Source of the DNA: Chromatiales bacterium
GTDB lineage: Bacteria; Pseudomonadota; Gammaproteobacteria; Thiohalospirales; Thiohalospiraceae
NCBI GenBank assembly: GCA_026984715.1
Contig: JALSRO010000488.1
Span: forward strand, 1-6,011
DNA length: 6,011 bases
Reading direction: 5' to 3'
Shown: piece after piece, positions 1-6,011 of the stretch
Numbering within the stretch: position 1 is the stretch's first letter
Layout: the number at the start of each line of letters is the position of its first letter
The notes under the pieces: model-generated
What the model was told of the DNA's origin: nothing
Database searches by the model: none
What the model saw: only the letters and a program-made list of their open reading frames with translations
Program-made: the position numbers and the translations under genes

Positions 1-259
1 GCTGCGCCCAGTCTATGCTCTGGACGCCGGCATACAGCTCCTCCGGCGAAGAGGCAGGGAAAGTGGCAATCCGCAGCAGCACCCTGCTGGCGCAACGGGA
101 CCAGAGACAGACCCGGTATGCGGTTTCGAGAGTCCCCTTGAACTGTACGCCCGCGGGCTGCTCCCGGAGTTCGACCGCCCCCAGCCCGTGCAGCTCCTCA
201 CGCAATAGGGAGGCCACCCCCTTCGGGGCGGTAGCGAACAGTGACAGAAGTGCGCTCAT
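1..259 (-). CDS. rlmL: 23S rRNA (guanine-N2-2445) methyltransferase RlmL, N-terminal fragment
   Basis: This is the first 86 codons of a gene read leftwards and cut by the window edge. The translation starts MSALLSLFATAPKGVAS and continues through GLGAVELREQPAGVQFKG, then VCLWSRCASRVLL and a YAGVQSIDW segment. This follows the start of E. coli RlmL (YcbY) almost position for position, as I recall that protein: GLEELL, LGAVE, GVHFKG, SLMWSRLASRIML, YLGVQAINW. RlmL methylates N2 of G2445 in 23S rRNA during large-subunit assembly. The fragment covers the N-terminal region and enters the THUMP RNA-binding domain (from about residue 43); the methyltransferase domain lies outside the window. Whether the gene is the fused RlmL-RlmK form, as in E. 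coli, cannot be seen. The ATG at 259-257 gives an N-terminus only about two residues longer than in E. coli. No strong Shine-Dalgarno precedes it. It is divergent from mnmA, with 191 nt between the start codons. Confidence 0.9.
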   Translation of the reverse strand, partial: MSALLSLFATAPKGVASLLREELHGLGAVELREQPAGVQFKGTLETAYRVCLWSRCASRVLLRIATFPASSPEELYAGVQSIDWAQ

Positions 260-313
260 AGATTCTGTTTTACGGCGACCGGATAGACCACTCTCGACCA
301 CTGCACGCCGGTT

Positions 314-340
314 CGCAGCGGGAGACAAGAGACCGCTGCG
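314..340. repeat. Perfect 8-bp inverted repeat with 11-nt spacer
   Basis: CGCAGCGG at 314-321 is the exact reverse complement of CCGCTGCG at 333-340, separated by the purine-rich spacer gagacaagaga. In the rlmL direction it lies just downstream of the TAGAAT hexamer at 349-344, so it would fall at the very start of an rlmL transcript as a GC-rich leader hairpin, or act as a two-fold operator. No T-run follows on either strand, so it is not a standard intrinsic terminator. The symmetry is seen directly; the role is inferred. Confidence 0.5.
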
Positions 341-343
341 CCC

Positions 344-349
344 ATTCTA
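344..349 (-). promoter_or_regulatory. Possible -10 element for rlmL
   Basis: Read on the minus strand, this is TAGAAT, five of six matches to the sigma-70 -10 consensus. It lies about 85 nt upstream of the rlmL ATG. No convincing -35 hexamer sits 16-18 nt further upstream (the best-spaced six bases read about GGCCAC or CCACAG). The call therefore rests on the -10 alone and is weak. Confidence 0.25.
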
Positions 350-399
350 CAGCAACCGATATCACTGTGGCCGGATAACCGTGCCTCTCCCGGAACCAC

Positions 400-428
400 T
401 TAATAATCTCATCCGACTCCGTTAACAT
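400..428 (+). promoter_or_regulatory. Possible sigma-70 promoter for mnmA
   Basis: TTAATA (400-405) and TAACAT (423-428) each match four of six consensus positions (TTGACA, TATAAT) and are 17 nt apart, the optimal spacing. They sit in the most AT-rich stretch of the intergenic region. Transcription would begin near 435, leaving a leader of roughly 16 nt before the mnmA start. Both hexamers are only moderate matches, so this is a candidate rather than a firm call. Confidence 0.35.
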
Positions 429-439
429 ATACGGTTTTT

Positions 440-445
440 GGTGAT
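440..445 (+). promoter_or_regulatory. Shine-Dalgarno-like site of mnmA
   Basis: GGTGAT matches the 3' part of the extended Shine-Dalgarno sequence (AAGGAGGTGATC) and ends 5 nt before the ATG at 451. This favours the ATG at 451 over the next in-frame ATG at 466, whose only purine run (GAGG, 462-465) abuts the start codon with no spacing. Confidence 0.45.
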
Positions 446-450
446 ACCAG

Positions 451-1602
451 ATGTCCGACTCGAGGATGGTTCCTTGCTATGCATTTCAGAAGCGGGTGGT
501 AGTCGGCCTTTCCGGCGGAGTGGATTCGTCGGTGGCCGCCGTGCTGCTGCTGGAGCAGGGATACCGGATCGATGGGGTATTCATGAAGAACTGGGAAGGG
601 GACGACAGTGACGGCCACTGTCCCGCCGAACGGGATTTCAGTGATGCCGGAAGTGTCTGCTCGCAGCTGGGGATCCCGCTGGAAGCTGTCAACTTCTCCA
701 AAGAGTACAGCGACCGCGTTTTTCGCCATTTTCTGCAGGAGTACCGTGCCGGTCGCACACCCAATCCGGACATTCTCTGCAACAAAGAGATCAAGTTCAA
801 GATATTTCTGGAGTACGCGCTACAGCGGGGGGCCGAACTGATCGCCACCGGGCACTACGCACGCATCGGCAAAAGAGGTGGCCGTTTCCAGCTACTGAAG
901 GCACGGGATACAAACAAGGATCAGAGCTACTTCCTCTACACCCTGGGACAGCGGCAGCTCGCCAGAACCCTGTTTCCCGTGGGGGAGATGCAAAAGAGTG
1001 AAGTACGTGCCGTCGCCGCCCGCAACCGTCTGGTGACCCATGCAAAAAAGGACAGTACCGGAATCTGCTTCATCGGGGAGCGTAATTTCCGCGAATTCCT
1101 GGCCCGCTACCTCCCGGCACGGCCAGGGGAGATGTGCACCCCCGAAGGAGAGTCTGTCGGAGAGCACCAGGGGTTGATGTACTACACGCTCGGCCAGCGC
1201 CAGGGGCTGGGCATCGGTGGCCGCCCCAACGCCCGGCAAGGGGAGCCCTGGTATGTAGTGGGGAAGGACATCGCCAACAACCGCCTGTTGGTCTCCCAGG
1301 GTCTGCACCCGATGTTATACAGCAGCACCCTGGAGGCCGGGGAGCTGCACTGGGTGGCGGGGGAAGCGGTCCGGACACCCTTTCGCTGCCGGGCAAAAAT
1401 CCGCTACCGGCAGCCGGAACAGCTGTGCGTCATCGAGAAGATCTCGGGCGATTACTGCCGGGTACGTTTCGATGAACCGCAGCAGGCCGTGACACCAGGG
1501 CAGTCGGTGGTGTTCTATGACGATGAGGTCTGCCTCGGTGGCGGCACCATCGATCGCACCAATGCGCCCACAGCCGACAATTTTCGGGAGAGCAGACGTT
1601 GA
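451..1602 (+). CDS. mnmA: tRNA-specific 2-thiouridylase MnmA
   Basis: This 383-residue protein thiolates U34 at the wobble position of tRNA-Lys, tRNA-Glu and tRNA-Gln. It activates the uridine with ATP and uses sulfur relayed from IscS, in E. coli through the Tus proteins. The PP-loop ATP-binding motif SGGVDSS is at residues 21-27, followed by FMKNWE (44-49). The catalytic cysteine is C110 in [15 protein letters not shown], and its partner is C206 in [13 protein letters not shown], equivalent to C102 and C199 of E. coli MnmA. The conserved [21 protein letters not shown] block (from 237) marks the central domain. The C-terminal beta-barrel ends with [17 protein letters not shown] and CLGGGTI. 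The E. coli enzyme is 368 residues; the extra length is mainly 7-8 residues at the N-terminus and a short C-terminal tail. The protein is cytoplasmic. hflD follows with a 4-nt overlap, an arrangement typical of gammaproteobacteria. Confidence 0.97.
   Translation: MSDSRMVPCYAFQKRVVVGLSGGVDSSVAAVLLLEQGYRIDGVFMKNWEGDDSDGHCPAERDFSDAGSVCSQLGIPLEAVNFSKEYSDRVFRHFLQEYRAGRTPNPDILCNKEIKFKIFLEYALQRGAELIATGHYARIGKRGGRFQLLKARDTNKDQSYFLYTLGQRQLARTLFPVGEMQKSEVRAVAARNRLVTHAKKDSTGICFIGERNFREFLARYLPARPGEMCTPEGESVGEHQGLMYYTLGQRQGLGIGGRPNARQGEPWYVVGKDIANNRLLVSQGLHPMLYSSTLEAGELHWVAGEAVRTPFRCRAKIRYRQPEQLCVIEKISGDYCRVRFDEPQQAVTPGQSVVFYDDEVCLGGGTIDRTNAPTADNFRESRR
1586..1590 (+). promoter_or_regulatory. Ribosome binding site of hflD supporting a TTG start
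   Basis: GGGAG lies inside the end of mnmA, 8 nt upstream of the TTG at 1599. There is no ATG or GTG nearby in frame, so this site together with family alignment fixes the TTG as the start of hflD. Confidence 0.6.
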
Positions 1603-2234
1603 GCAGCAGCTATAGTGACCGGGTACTGGCGCTCGCCGGCGTACTTCAGGCATGTGAACTGGTACAACAGGTGGCACGCCGTGGCAGCGCCGACACCCAT
1701 CGGCTGGAGGCGGTTTTGAGCACCCTGTTCGTCACCGAGCCGGACAACGCATTATCGGTATATGGAAGCTACGCCAAGCTGGCAACCGGTCTGGAGCTGG
1801 TCACCCGGCAACTGGATCGGAAACCCGACGCCGAACTGACCCGCTATCTGATCAACGTGCTCCACCTGGAACGCAAACTGAGCCACAAGCCCGAACTGTT
1901 GCAAACCATCGCCAAGGGTATCGAAAAAACCCGACGGCAGATGGAGCACTACCCCCTGACACACAGCAACATCATCGCCAGCCTGGCCGCCATCTACAGC
2001 GATACGGTCAGCACCCTGACACCCCGGATCATCGTCAGCGGTGAGCGGGGACGGCTCGCCAACCCGGAGAATGCCAATGCGGTACGCGCCCTGCTGCTCG
2101 CCGCCATGCGCTCTGCAGTGCTCTGGAGCCAGTGCGGAGGGAAACGCTGGCAAATCCTGTTGCAACGGAGGCGGTTGCTGCAGGAGGCCACATCTTTGAT
2201 ACAGAAACGGTATACTGGATCTTTTGATACCTGA
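1599..2234 (+). CDS. hflD: High frequency lysogenization protein HflD homolog
   Basis: This 211-residue protein belongs to the HflD family (DUF489); E. coli HflD has 213 residues. Family blocks seen are [20 protein letters not shown] (5-24), [52 protein letters not shown], and near the end [20 protein letters not shown]. HflD is a mostly helical protein peripheral to the inner membrane. In E. coli it binds the phage lambda CII activator and affects lysogeny; its normal cell role is not well defined. No signal peptide or membrane span is visible. The start is TTG: it gives four residues before the conserved tyrosine, exactly as in E. coli. Its TTGA overlaps the mnmA stop codon, which suggests translational coupling. 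In E. coli the downstream neighbour is purB; here it is acnA. Confidence 0.93.
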   Translation: MSSSYSDRVLALAGVLQACELVQQVARRGSADTHRLEAVLSTLFVTEPDNALSVYGSYAKLATGLELVTRQLDRKPDAELTRYLINVLHLERKLSHKPELLQTIAKGIEKTRRQMEHYPLTHSNIIASLAAIYSDTVSTLTPRIIVSGERGRLANPENANAVRALLLAAMRSAVLWSQCGGKRWQILLQRRRLLQEATSLIQKRYTGSFDT

Positions 2235-2240
2235 GCGAAA

Positions 2241-2263
2241 GTACCTCAGCGGGGCTGAGGCAC
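2241..2263 (+). other. Hairpin in the hflD-acnA gap
   Basis: CCTCAGC (2244-2250) and GCTGAGG (2254-2260) form a perfect 7-bp stem with a GGG loop. Two more pairs (2241-2242 with 2262-2263) are possible across one mismatch. It starts ten bases after the hflD stop and ends 28 nt before the acnA ATG. The bases that follow are CACAATACC, with no T-run, so it is not a normal Rho-independent terminator. It could be an mRNA-stabilising or processing hairpin, or a weak attenuator. A second CTGAG copy at 2231-2235, overlapping the hflD stop codon, could pair with the same CTCAG (2245-2249) instead. Confidence 0.45.
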
Positions 2264-2290
2264 AATACCAGACATGGAGTTACCCCCTCA

Positions 2291-5029
2291 ATGACAGACA
2301 GCTTCGATGCGGCAACCAACCTGCAGGTCAACGGTAGAGAGTATGAGATATTCAGTATCAACGCCGTCGCAAACAGTGCACGGCTACCCTACTCCCTGAA
2401 GATACTGCTGGAAAACCTGCTGCGCCACCAGGACGGCATTACGGTAACGGCAGACGATATCCGCTCTCTGGTCAACTGGGATCCAAAGGCAGAGCCGTAC
2501 CATGAAATTGCCTACCGGCCGGCGCGGGTACTGATGCAGGATTTCACCGGCGTACCTGCCGTGGTCGATCTGGCCGCAATGCGTGACGCCATGCGCACCC
2601 TGGGCGGGGATCCGGAAAAGATCAATCCGTTGCAGCCTGCCGAGCTGGTCATCGACCACTCGGTGCAGGTGGATCGGGCCGGCAGCAGTGATGCCTTCGC
2701 CTACAACGAGGCACAGGAGTACCACCGCAACCGGGAGCGCTACAGCTTCCTCAAATGGGGTCAGCAGGCCTTTTCCAACTTCAGGGTAGTACCACCCGAA
2801 ACCGGTATCGTCCATCAGGTCAACCTGGAATATCTCGCCCGGGTGGTCTTCACCCAGGAGCATGATGGGGTGGTGCAGGCCTACCCGGACACGGTGGTCG
2901 GAACCGACTCCCACACCACCATGATCAACGGCCTCGGAGTTCTAGGCTGGGGCGTCGGAGGTATCGAAGCGGAAGCCGCCATGCTGGGTCAGCCGATATC
3001 CATGCTGATCCCGCAAGTGATCGGTGTACGGCTCGATGGACAGCTCCCCGAAGGCACCACCGCAACCGACCTGGTGCTCACCGTCGTGGAGGTGCTGCGC
3101 AACTATGGAGTGGTGGGCAAGTTCGTGGAGTTTTTCGGAACAGGTCTGAAACAGATGGCGCTGGCCGACCGCGCCACACTTGCCAACATGGCACCGGAGT
3201 ATGGCGCCACTTGCGGCATCTTCCCCATCGACGCCGAAACCATCGACTACCTCCGCCTCACCGGACGCAGTGAAGAGCAACTGGCCCTGATCGAAGCCTA
3301 CGCTCGGAAACAGGGGCTGTTCCGCGAATGTGATGCCTCCGAGGCGGAGTATAGCGACGTGATCGCCATCGATCTCGGAGAGATCGAACCCTGCCTGTCC
3401 GGTCCGAGACGCCCGCAGGATCGCCTCACCCTGCGCAATGCCAAACCCCGAATCCGGGGCGCCATCAATACGCTGCTGGAGAAGAACGGCCTGCTGCCCA
3501 GAGAGATCCTCGAAGTGGACCGGTTCTGCGACGAGGGTGGGCACGCCGCTGTGGGTGTGGAACAGCAGGGGGAACATCGCGGTCAGATGCTGGTGACCCA
3601 CAAGGGCAACAAATTCTTCCTCAACGACGGCATGGTGGTGATCGCCGCCATCACATCCTGTACCAATACTTCCAACCCATCCGTCATGCTCGGGGCGGCG
3701 CTGGTAGCGAAAAAGGCGGTAGAGAGAGGGCTGCAGGTCAAACCCTGGGTGAAAACATCCCTCGGCCCTGGCTCCCGTGTGGTTACCGACTACCTGCGGC
3801 GTGCAGGCCTGCTGGGTGATCTCGAATCACTCGGCTTCAATGTGGTGGGTTACGGCTGCACGACCTGTATCGGCAACTCCGGTCCGCTGGCGGAACCCAT
3901 CAGCGCAGCCATTCGTGATGACGATCTGGTGGTCTGCTCGGTGCTCTCTGGGAACCGAAACTTCGAAGGGCGCATCCACTCCGAGGTCCAGATGAACTAT
4001 CTCGCATCACCGCCACTGGTGGTGGCCTACGCCATTGCGGGACGCATGGATATCGACCTCTACAACGAACCGCTGGGGAGTGATTCAGAAGGCAATGCGG
4101 TCTATCTGAAGGAGATCTGGCCCAGCAACGAGGAGATCCGTGAGGCCATCAGGGCCGGCCTGCATCCCGAAGGATTCCGGGAAACCTATGCCAACCCCTT
4201 CGATGGCGACGAGCGCTGGCAGACACTGGAATCGCCAACCGGCAAGCTGTTCGACTGGTCGGATGAATCCACATACGTCAGGAACCCCCCCTACTTTGCC
4301 GGAATGACCCGCGACCCCGCAGCAATAACCGATATCAAGGGTGCACGGGTGCTGGCGCTATTGGGTGACTCCGTCACCACCGACCATATCTCGCCAGCGG
4401 GGGCGATCAAACCCGACAGTCCGGCCGGACAGTATCTGCGTGAACACGGCGTACAACCCTCCAATTTCAACTCCTACGGTTCCCGGCGTGGAAACCATGA
4501 GGTGATGATGCGCGGCACCTTTGCCAACATCCGCCTGCGCAACCGGCTGGCTCCGGGTACCGAGGGAGGGGTGACCAGCTACCAGCCTTCCGGCGAGCAG
4601 ATGTTCATCTTCGATGCCGCGATGAAGTATCGGCAGGCTGGCACTCCGCAGATTGTGATTGCCGGCAGGGAATACGGCTCGGGTTCCTCCCGTGACTGGG
4701 CGGCCAAAGGGCCACGTCTGCTTGGAGTCAAAGCGGTCATCGCCGAAAGCTACGAGCGTATTCACCGTTCCAACCTGGTTGGAATGGGGATACTGCCGCT
4801 TCAGTTCCGGGAGGGGGAGAATGCCGAAAAGCTCGGCCTCACCGGTCGGGAGAGCTATGACATCGTCGGCCTGGACAACGGCACCGCCAAACAGGTCTCC
4901 GTGATTGCCACGGATGCCGACGGGCAGCAGATCGAATTCGCTGCCCGGGTACGGATCGATACCCCCCAGGAGATCGAATACTACCGGCACGGCGGTATTC
5001 TGCACTACGTGTTGCGCCAGCTGGTATGA
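2291..5029 (+). CDS. acnA: Aconitate hydratase A (AcnA/IRP1-type)
   Basis: This 912-residue enzyme interconverts citrate and isocitrate through cis-aconitate in the TCA cycle, in the cytoplasm, using a [4Fe-4S] cluster. The three cluster ligands are C457 (in [10 protein letters not shown]) and C523 and C526 (in [12 protein letters not shown]). Other family blocks are [10 protein letters not shown] (202-211), [47 protein letters not shown] (aspartate 693), [23 protein letters not shown] (SRRGN 731-735) and [16 protein letters not shown] (794-809), whose GSSR carries the probable catalytic serine 799 and arginine 801. The first three aconitase domains come first and the swivel domain lies near 700-850, the order of AcnA/IRP1, not AcnB. 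E. coli AcnA is 891 residues; the linker between about 378 and 442 is some 27 residues longer here. GGAG at 2276-2279, 11 nt before the ATG, is the likely ribosome binding site, with rather long spacing. It may be cotranscribed with hflD or use its own promoter. Confidence 0.97.
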   Translation: MTDSFDAATNLQVNGREYEIFSINAVANSARLPYSLKILLENLLRHQDGITVTADDIRSLVNWDPKAEPYHEIAYRPARVLMQDFTGVPAVVDLAAMRDAMRTLGGDPEKINPLQPAELVIDHSVQVDRAGSSDAFAYNEAQEYHRNRERYSFLKWGQQAFSNFRVVPPETGIVHQVNLEYLARVVFTQEHDGVVQAYPDTVVGTDSHTTMINGLGVLGWGVGGIEAEAAMLGQPISMLIPQVIGVRLDGQLPEGTTATDLVLTVVEVLRNYGVVGKFVEFFGTGLKQMALADRATLANMAPEYGATCGIFPIDAETIDYLRLTGRSEEQLALIEAYARKQGLFRECDASEAEYSDVIAIDLGEIEPCLSGPRRPQDRLTLRNAKPRIRGAINTLLEKNGLLPREILEVDRFCDEGGHAAVGVEQQGEHRGQMLVTHKGNKFFLNDGMVVIAAITSCTNTSNPSVMLGAALVAKKAVERGLQVKPWVKTSLGPGSRVVTDYLRRAGLLGDLESLGFNVVGYGCTTCIGNSGPLAEPISAAIRDDDLVVCSVLSGNRNFEGRIHSEVQMNYLASPPLVVAYAIAGRMDIDLYNEPLGSDSEGNAVYLKEIWPSNEEIREAIRAGLHPEGFRETYANPFDGDERWQTLESPTGKLFDWSDESTYVRNPPYFAGMTRDPAAITDIKGARVLALLGDSVTTDHISPAGAIKPDSPAGQYLREHGVQPSNFNSYGSRRGNHEVMMRGTFANIRLRNRLAPGTEGGVTSYQPSGEQMFIFDAAMKYRQAGTPQIVIAGREYGSGSSRDWAAKGPRLLGVKAVIAESYERIHRSNLVGMGILPLQFREGENAEKLGLTGRESYDIVGLDNGTAKQVSVIATDADGQQIEFAARVRIDTPQEIEYYRHGGILHYVLRQLV

Positions 5030-5055
5030 CTCTCTTGTAGCCCGCGAAAGAAACC

Positions 5056-6011
5056 ATGTTGTCCAGTGGATTACTCAAACAGCACTCCTCGACTCTGACC
5101 ACCATCATGCGTCTGGCGGATATCGGCGCCATCGTGCTGGGCGGATGGATAGCATTTGGATTGCGCTTCGGAGAGTGGTCGCTGCTTCCCGACTATCAGG
5201 TGGCAATCCTTCTGGCGGCCCTGCTCACCTCCGCCATCTTCTCCCGCTTCGGGATGTACCACTCGTGGCGCGGAAAAAGCCGCCTGTTCCAGCTTCGCAT
5301 GCTCACGGTCTCTTGGGCGACCGTCCTGCTGTTTTTGATCGTGATCGCCTTCATGACCAAAACCAGCGCCAACTTCTCACGCCAGTGGGTGGCTCTATGG
5401 GGAGTCACCGCATGGGGATTTCTGTTGCTGGTCCGCCTCGCCCTTGCCCAGATACTGCGCATCATGCGCAAGAAGGGGTGGAACCATCGGCACATCGTGA
5501 TTGTCGGCGCCGGTAATCTGGGGCGTGACGTCGCCCGGCGGATCCGGGACGCAACCTGGACCGGACTGGAGATCAGCGCCTTCATCGACGACGACGAGAA
5601 ACTGTGTGGCACCACCATCGACGGAATCGAGGTCAAGTGTGGCACCCCGGAGCTGCGCGCCCTGATAGAAACCGAAGATATCGACGAGGTGTGGCTCGCC
5701 CTCCCGTTTCCCGCACAGAGCAGGATCAAGGAGATCCTGCACGATCTGCGTCACTGCACGCTGACCATCCGCTTCGTACCGGATATCTTCGGATTCCGCT
5801 TGATCAACCACTCGGTCGCCGAAATCGCAGGGCTGCCAATTCTCAACCTCACCGACTCCCCGATGCACGGAATAAACCGTTTCATCAAGGCGCTGGAGGA
5901 CAAGGTGCTGGCACTGATCATCCTCGTCATCACCTTCCCCGTCATGATCTGGTGCGCCATCGGAGTGAAGCGCAGCTCTCCCGGCCCTATCTTCTACCGC
6001 CAGGAACGGGT
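5056..6011 (+). CDS. Undecaprenyl-phosphate hexose-1-phosphate transferase (WcaJ/WbaP-type), N-terminal part
   Basis: The open frame runs to the right edge with 318 full codons visible. This family moves a sugar phosphate from a UDP-sugar to undecaprenyl phosphate at the inner membrane, the first step of exopolysaccharide, capsule or O-antigen unit assembly. Four hydrophobic segments are visible near residues 18-38, 47-65, 84-100 and 111-132. A Rossmann-like cytoplasmic domain follows, with an intact glycine motif IVIVGAGNLGRDVARRI (147-163). Then come VPDIFGF and LNLTDSPMHGINRFIKALEDKVLALIIL, the start of the catalytic domain with its re-entrant membrane helix, and SSPGPIFYRQER (307-318). 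E. coli WcaJ has the counterparts YDTPLSGVNRLLKRAEDIVLA and SSPGPVIFRQ. The catalytic Asp-Glu region lies past the window. An in-frame TAG at 5038-5040 means the start cannot be earlier than 5041, and 5056 is the first ATG; the next is at 5107. The ribosome binding site is poor. It lies 26 nt after acnA. The sugar substrate cannot be told. Confidence 0.9.
   Translation, partial: MLSSGLLKQHSSTLTTIMRLADIGAIVLGGWIAFGLRFGEWSLLPDYQVAILLAALLTSAIFSRFGMYHSWRGKSRLFQLRMLTVSWATVLLFLIVIAFMTKTSANFSRQWVALWGVTAWGFLLLVRLALAQILRIMRKKGWNHRHIVIVGAGNLGRDVARRIRDATWTGLEISAFIDDDEKLCGTTIDGIEVKCGTPELRALIETEDIDEVWLALPFPAQSRIKEILHDLRHCTLTIRFVPDIFGFRLINHSVAEIAGLPILNLTDSPMHGINRFIKALEDKVLALIILVITFPVMIWCAIGVKRSSPGPIFYRQER

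Larger units (their letters stand above)
260..450. other. Divergent rlmL/mnmA intergenic region
   Basis: These 191 nt separate two divergent start codons, so the stretch should contain promoters for both genes. I see weak promoter-like hexamers on each strand and one perfect inverted repeat, listed separately. An open frame crosses the region on the plus strand (15-425), but it also runs through the rlmL coding sequence, resembles nothing and has no ribosome binding site. I treat it as chance. No tRNA or other RNA gene is visible. Confidence 0.75.

Noticed and set aside
279..377. CCGGATA direct repeat (279-285 and 371-377)
   Set aside because: Seven bases repeated once in a GC-rich intergenic region is within chance and has no further matching flanks.
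15..425. 136-codon plus-strand open frame at the left end
   Set aside because: It runs antisense to the rlmL coding sequence and across the intergenic region, its product is low-complexity Arg/Ser-rich with no recognisable domain, and it has no ribosome binding site.
2244..2260. Intrinsic terminator after hflD
   Set aside because: The stem is perfect but no T-run follows on the plus strand, so a standard Rho-independent terminator call is not supported; it is listed as a hairpin only.
2942..3601. 219-codon minus-strand open frame inside acnA
   Set aside because: It is a mirror frame of a strongly conserved GC-rich gene; the product resembles no family, while the plus strand encodes a full aconitase with all ligand cysteines.
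4358..5005. 215-codon minus-strand open frame inside the acnA swivel domain region
   Set aside because: Same reason: the plus-strand frame is unambiguous aconitase sequence and the antisense product has no recognisable motif.
4905..5516. 203-codon plus-strand open frame spanning the acnA-transferase junction
   Set aside because: It overlaps the acnA C-terminus and the transferase N-terminus in another frame. Its product is His/Arg/Pro-rich, whereas the frame from 5056 gives membrane segments, a Rossmann motif and the SSPGP transferase motif.
1..6011. Mobile element, CRISPR array, defence or toxin-antitoxin system, tRNA or rRNA gene
   Set aside because: No transposase or integrase motifs, regular repeat-spacer pattern, small paired genes or RNA gene signatures were seen; nearly all bases are explained by five recognised genes.

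Overview
This window looks like ordinary chromosomal DNA from a gammaproteobacterium. It is fairly GC-rich, densely coded, and carries gammaproteobacterial housekeeping genes (rlmL, mnmA, hflD, acnA). HflD is essentially a gammaproteobacterial family, and the mnmA-hflD pair is a hallmark of that class. The exact genus cannot be read from the sequence; a free-living or symbiotic member with moderately high GC is a guess only.

Layout, left to right. Positions 1-259 on the minus strand hold the first 86 codons of rlmL (23S rRNA m2G2445 methyltransferase), cut by the window edge. Positions 260-450 are a divergent intergenic region with a perfect 8-bp inverted repeat and weak promoter-like hexamers for both directions. 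Then four plus-strand genes follow closely. mnmA (451-1602) encodes the tRNA 2-thiouridylase. hflD (1599-2234) overlaps mnmA by 4 nt and starts with TTG. acnA (2291-5029) encodes aconitase A and follows a 56-nt gap that contains a small perfect hairpin. A polyprenyl-phosphate hexose-1-phosphate transferase of the WcaJ/WbaP type begins at 5056, only 26 nt after acnA, and runs off the right edge.

How they fit together. RlmL and MnmA are both translation-related RNA modification enzymes, read divergently from one control region. mnmA and hflD look translationally coupled. acnA supplies the citrate-isocitrate step of the TCA cycle and has no obvious functional tie to hflD. The last gene probably opens an exopolysaccharide or capsule locus lying beyond the window.

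I found no mobile element, CRISPR array, RNA gene, toxin-antitoxin or defence module, and nothing that amounts to a new biological system. The observations below are modest: small structures between genes, an unusual aconitase linker, and gene order.
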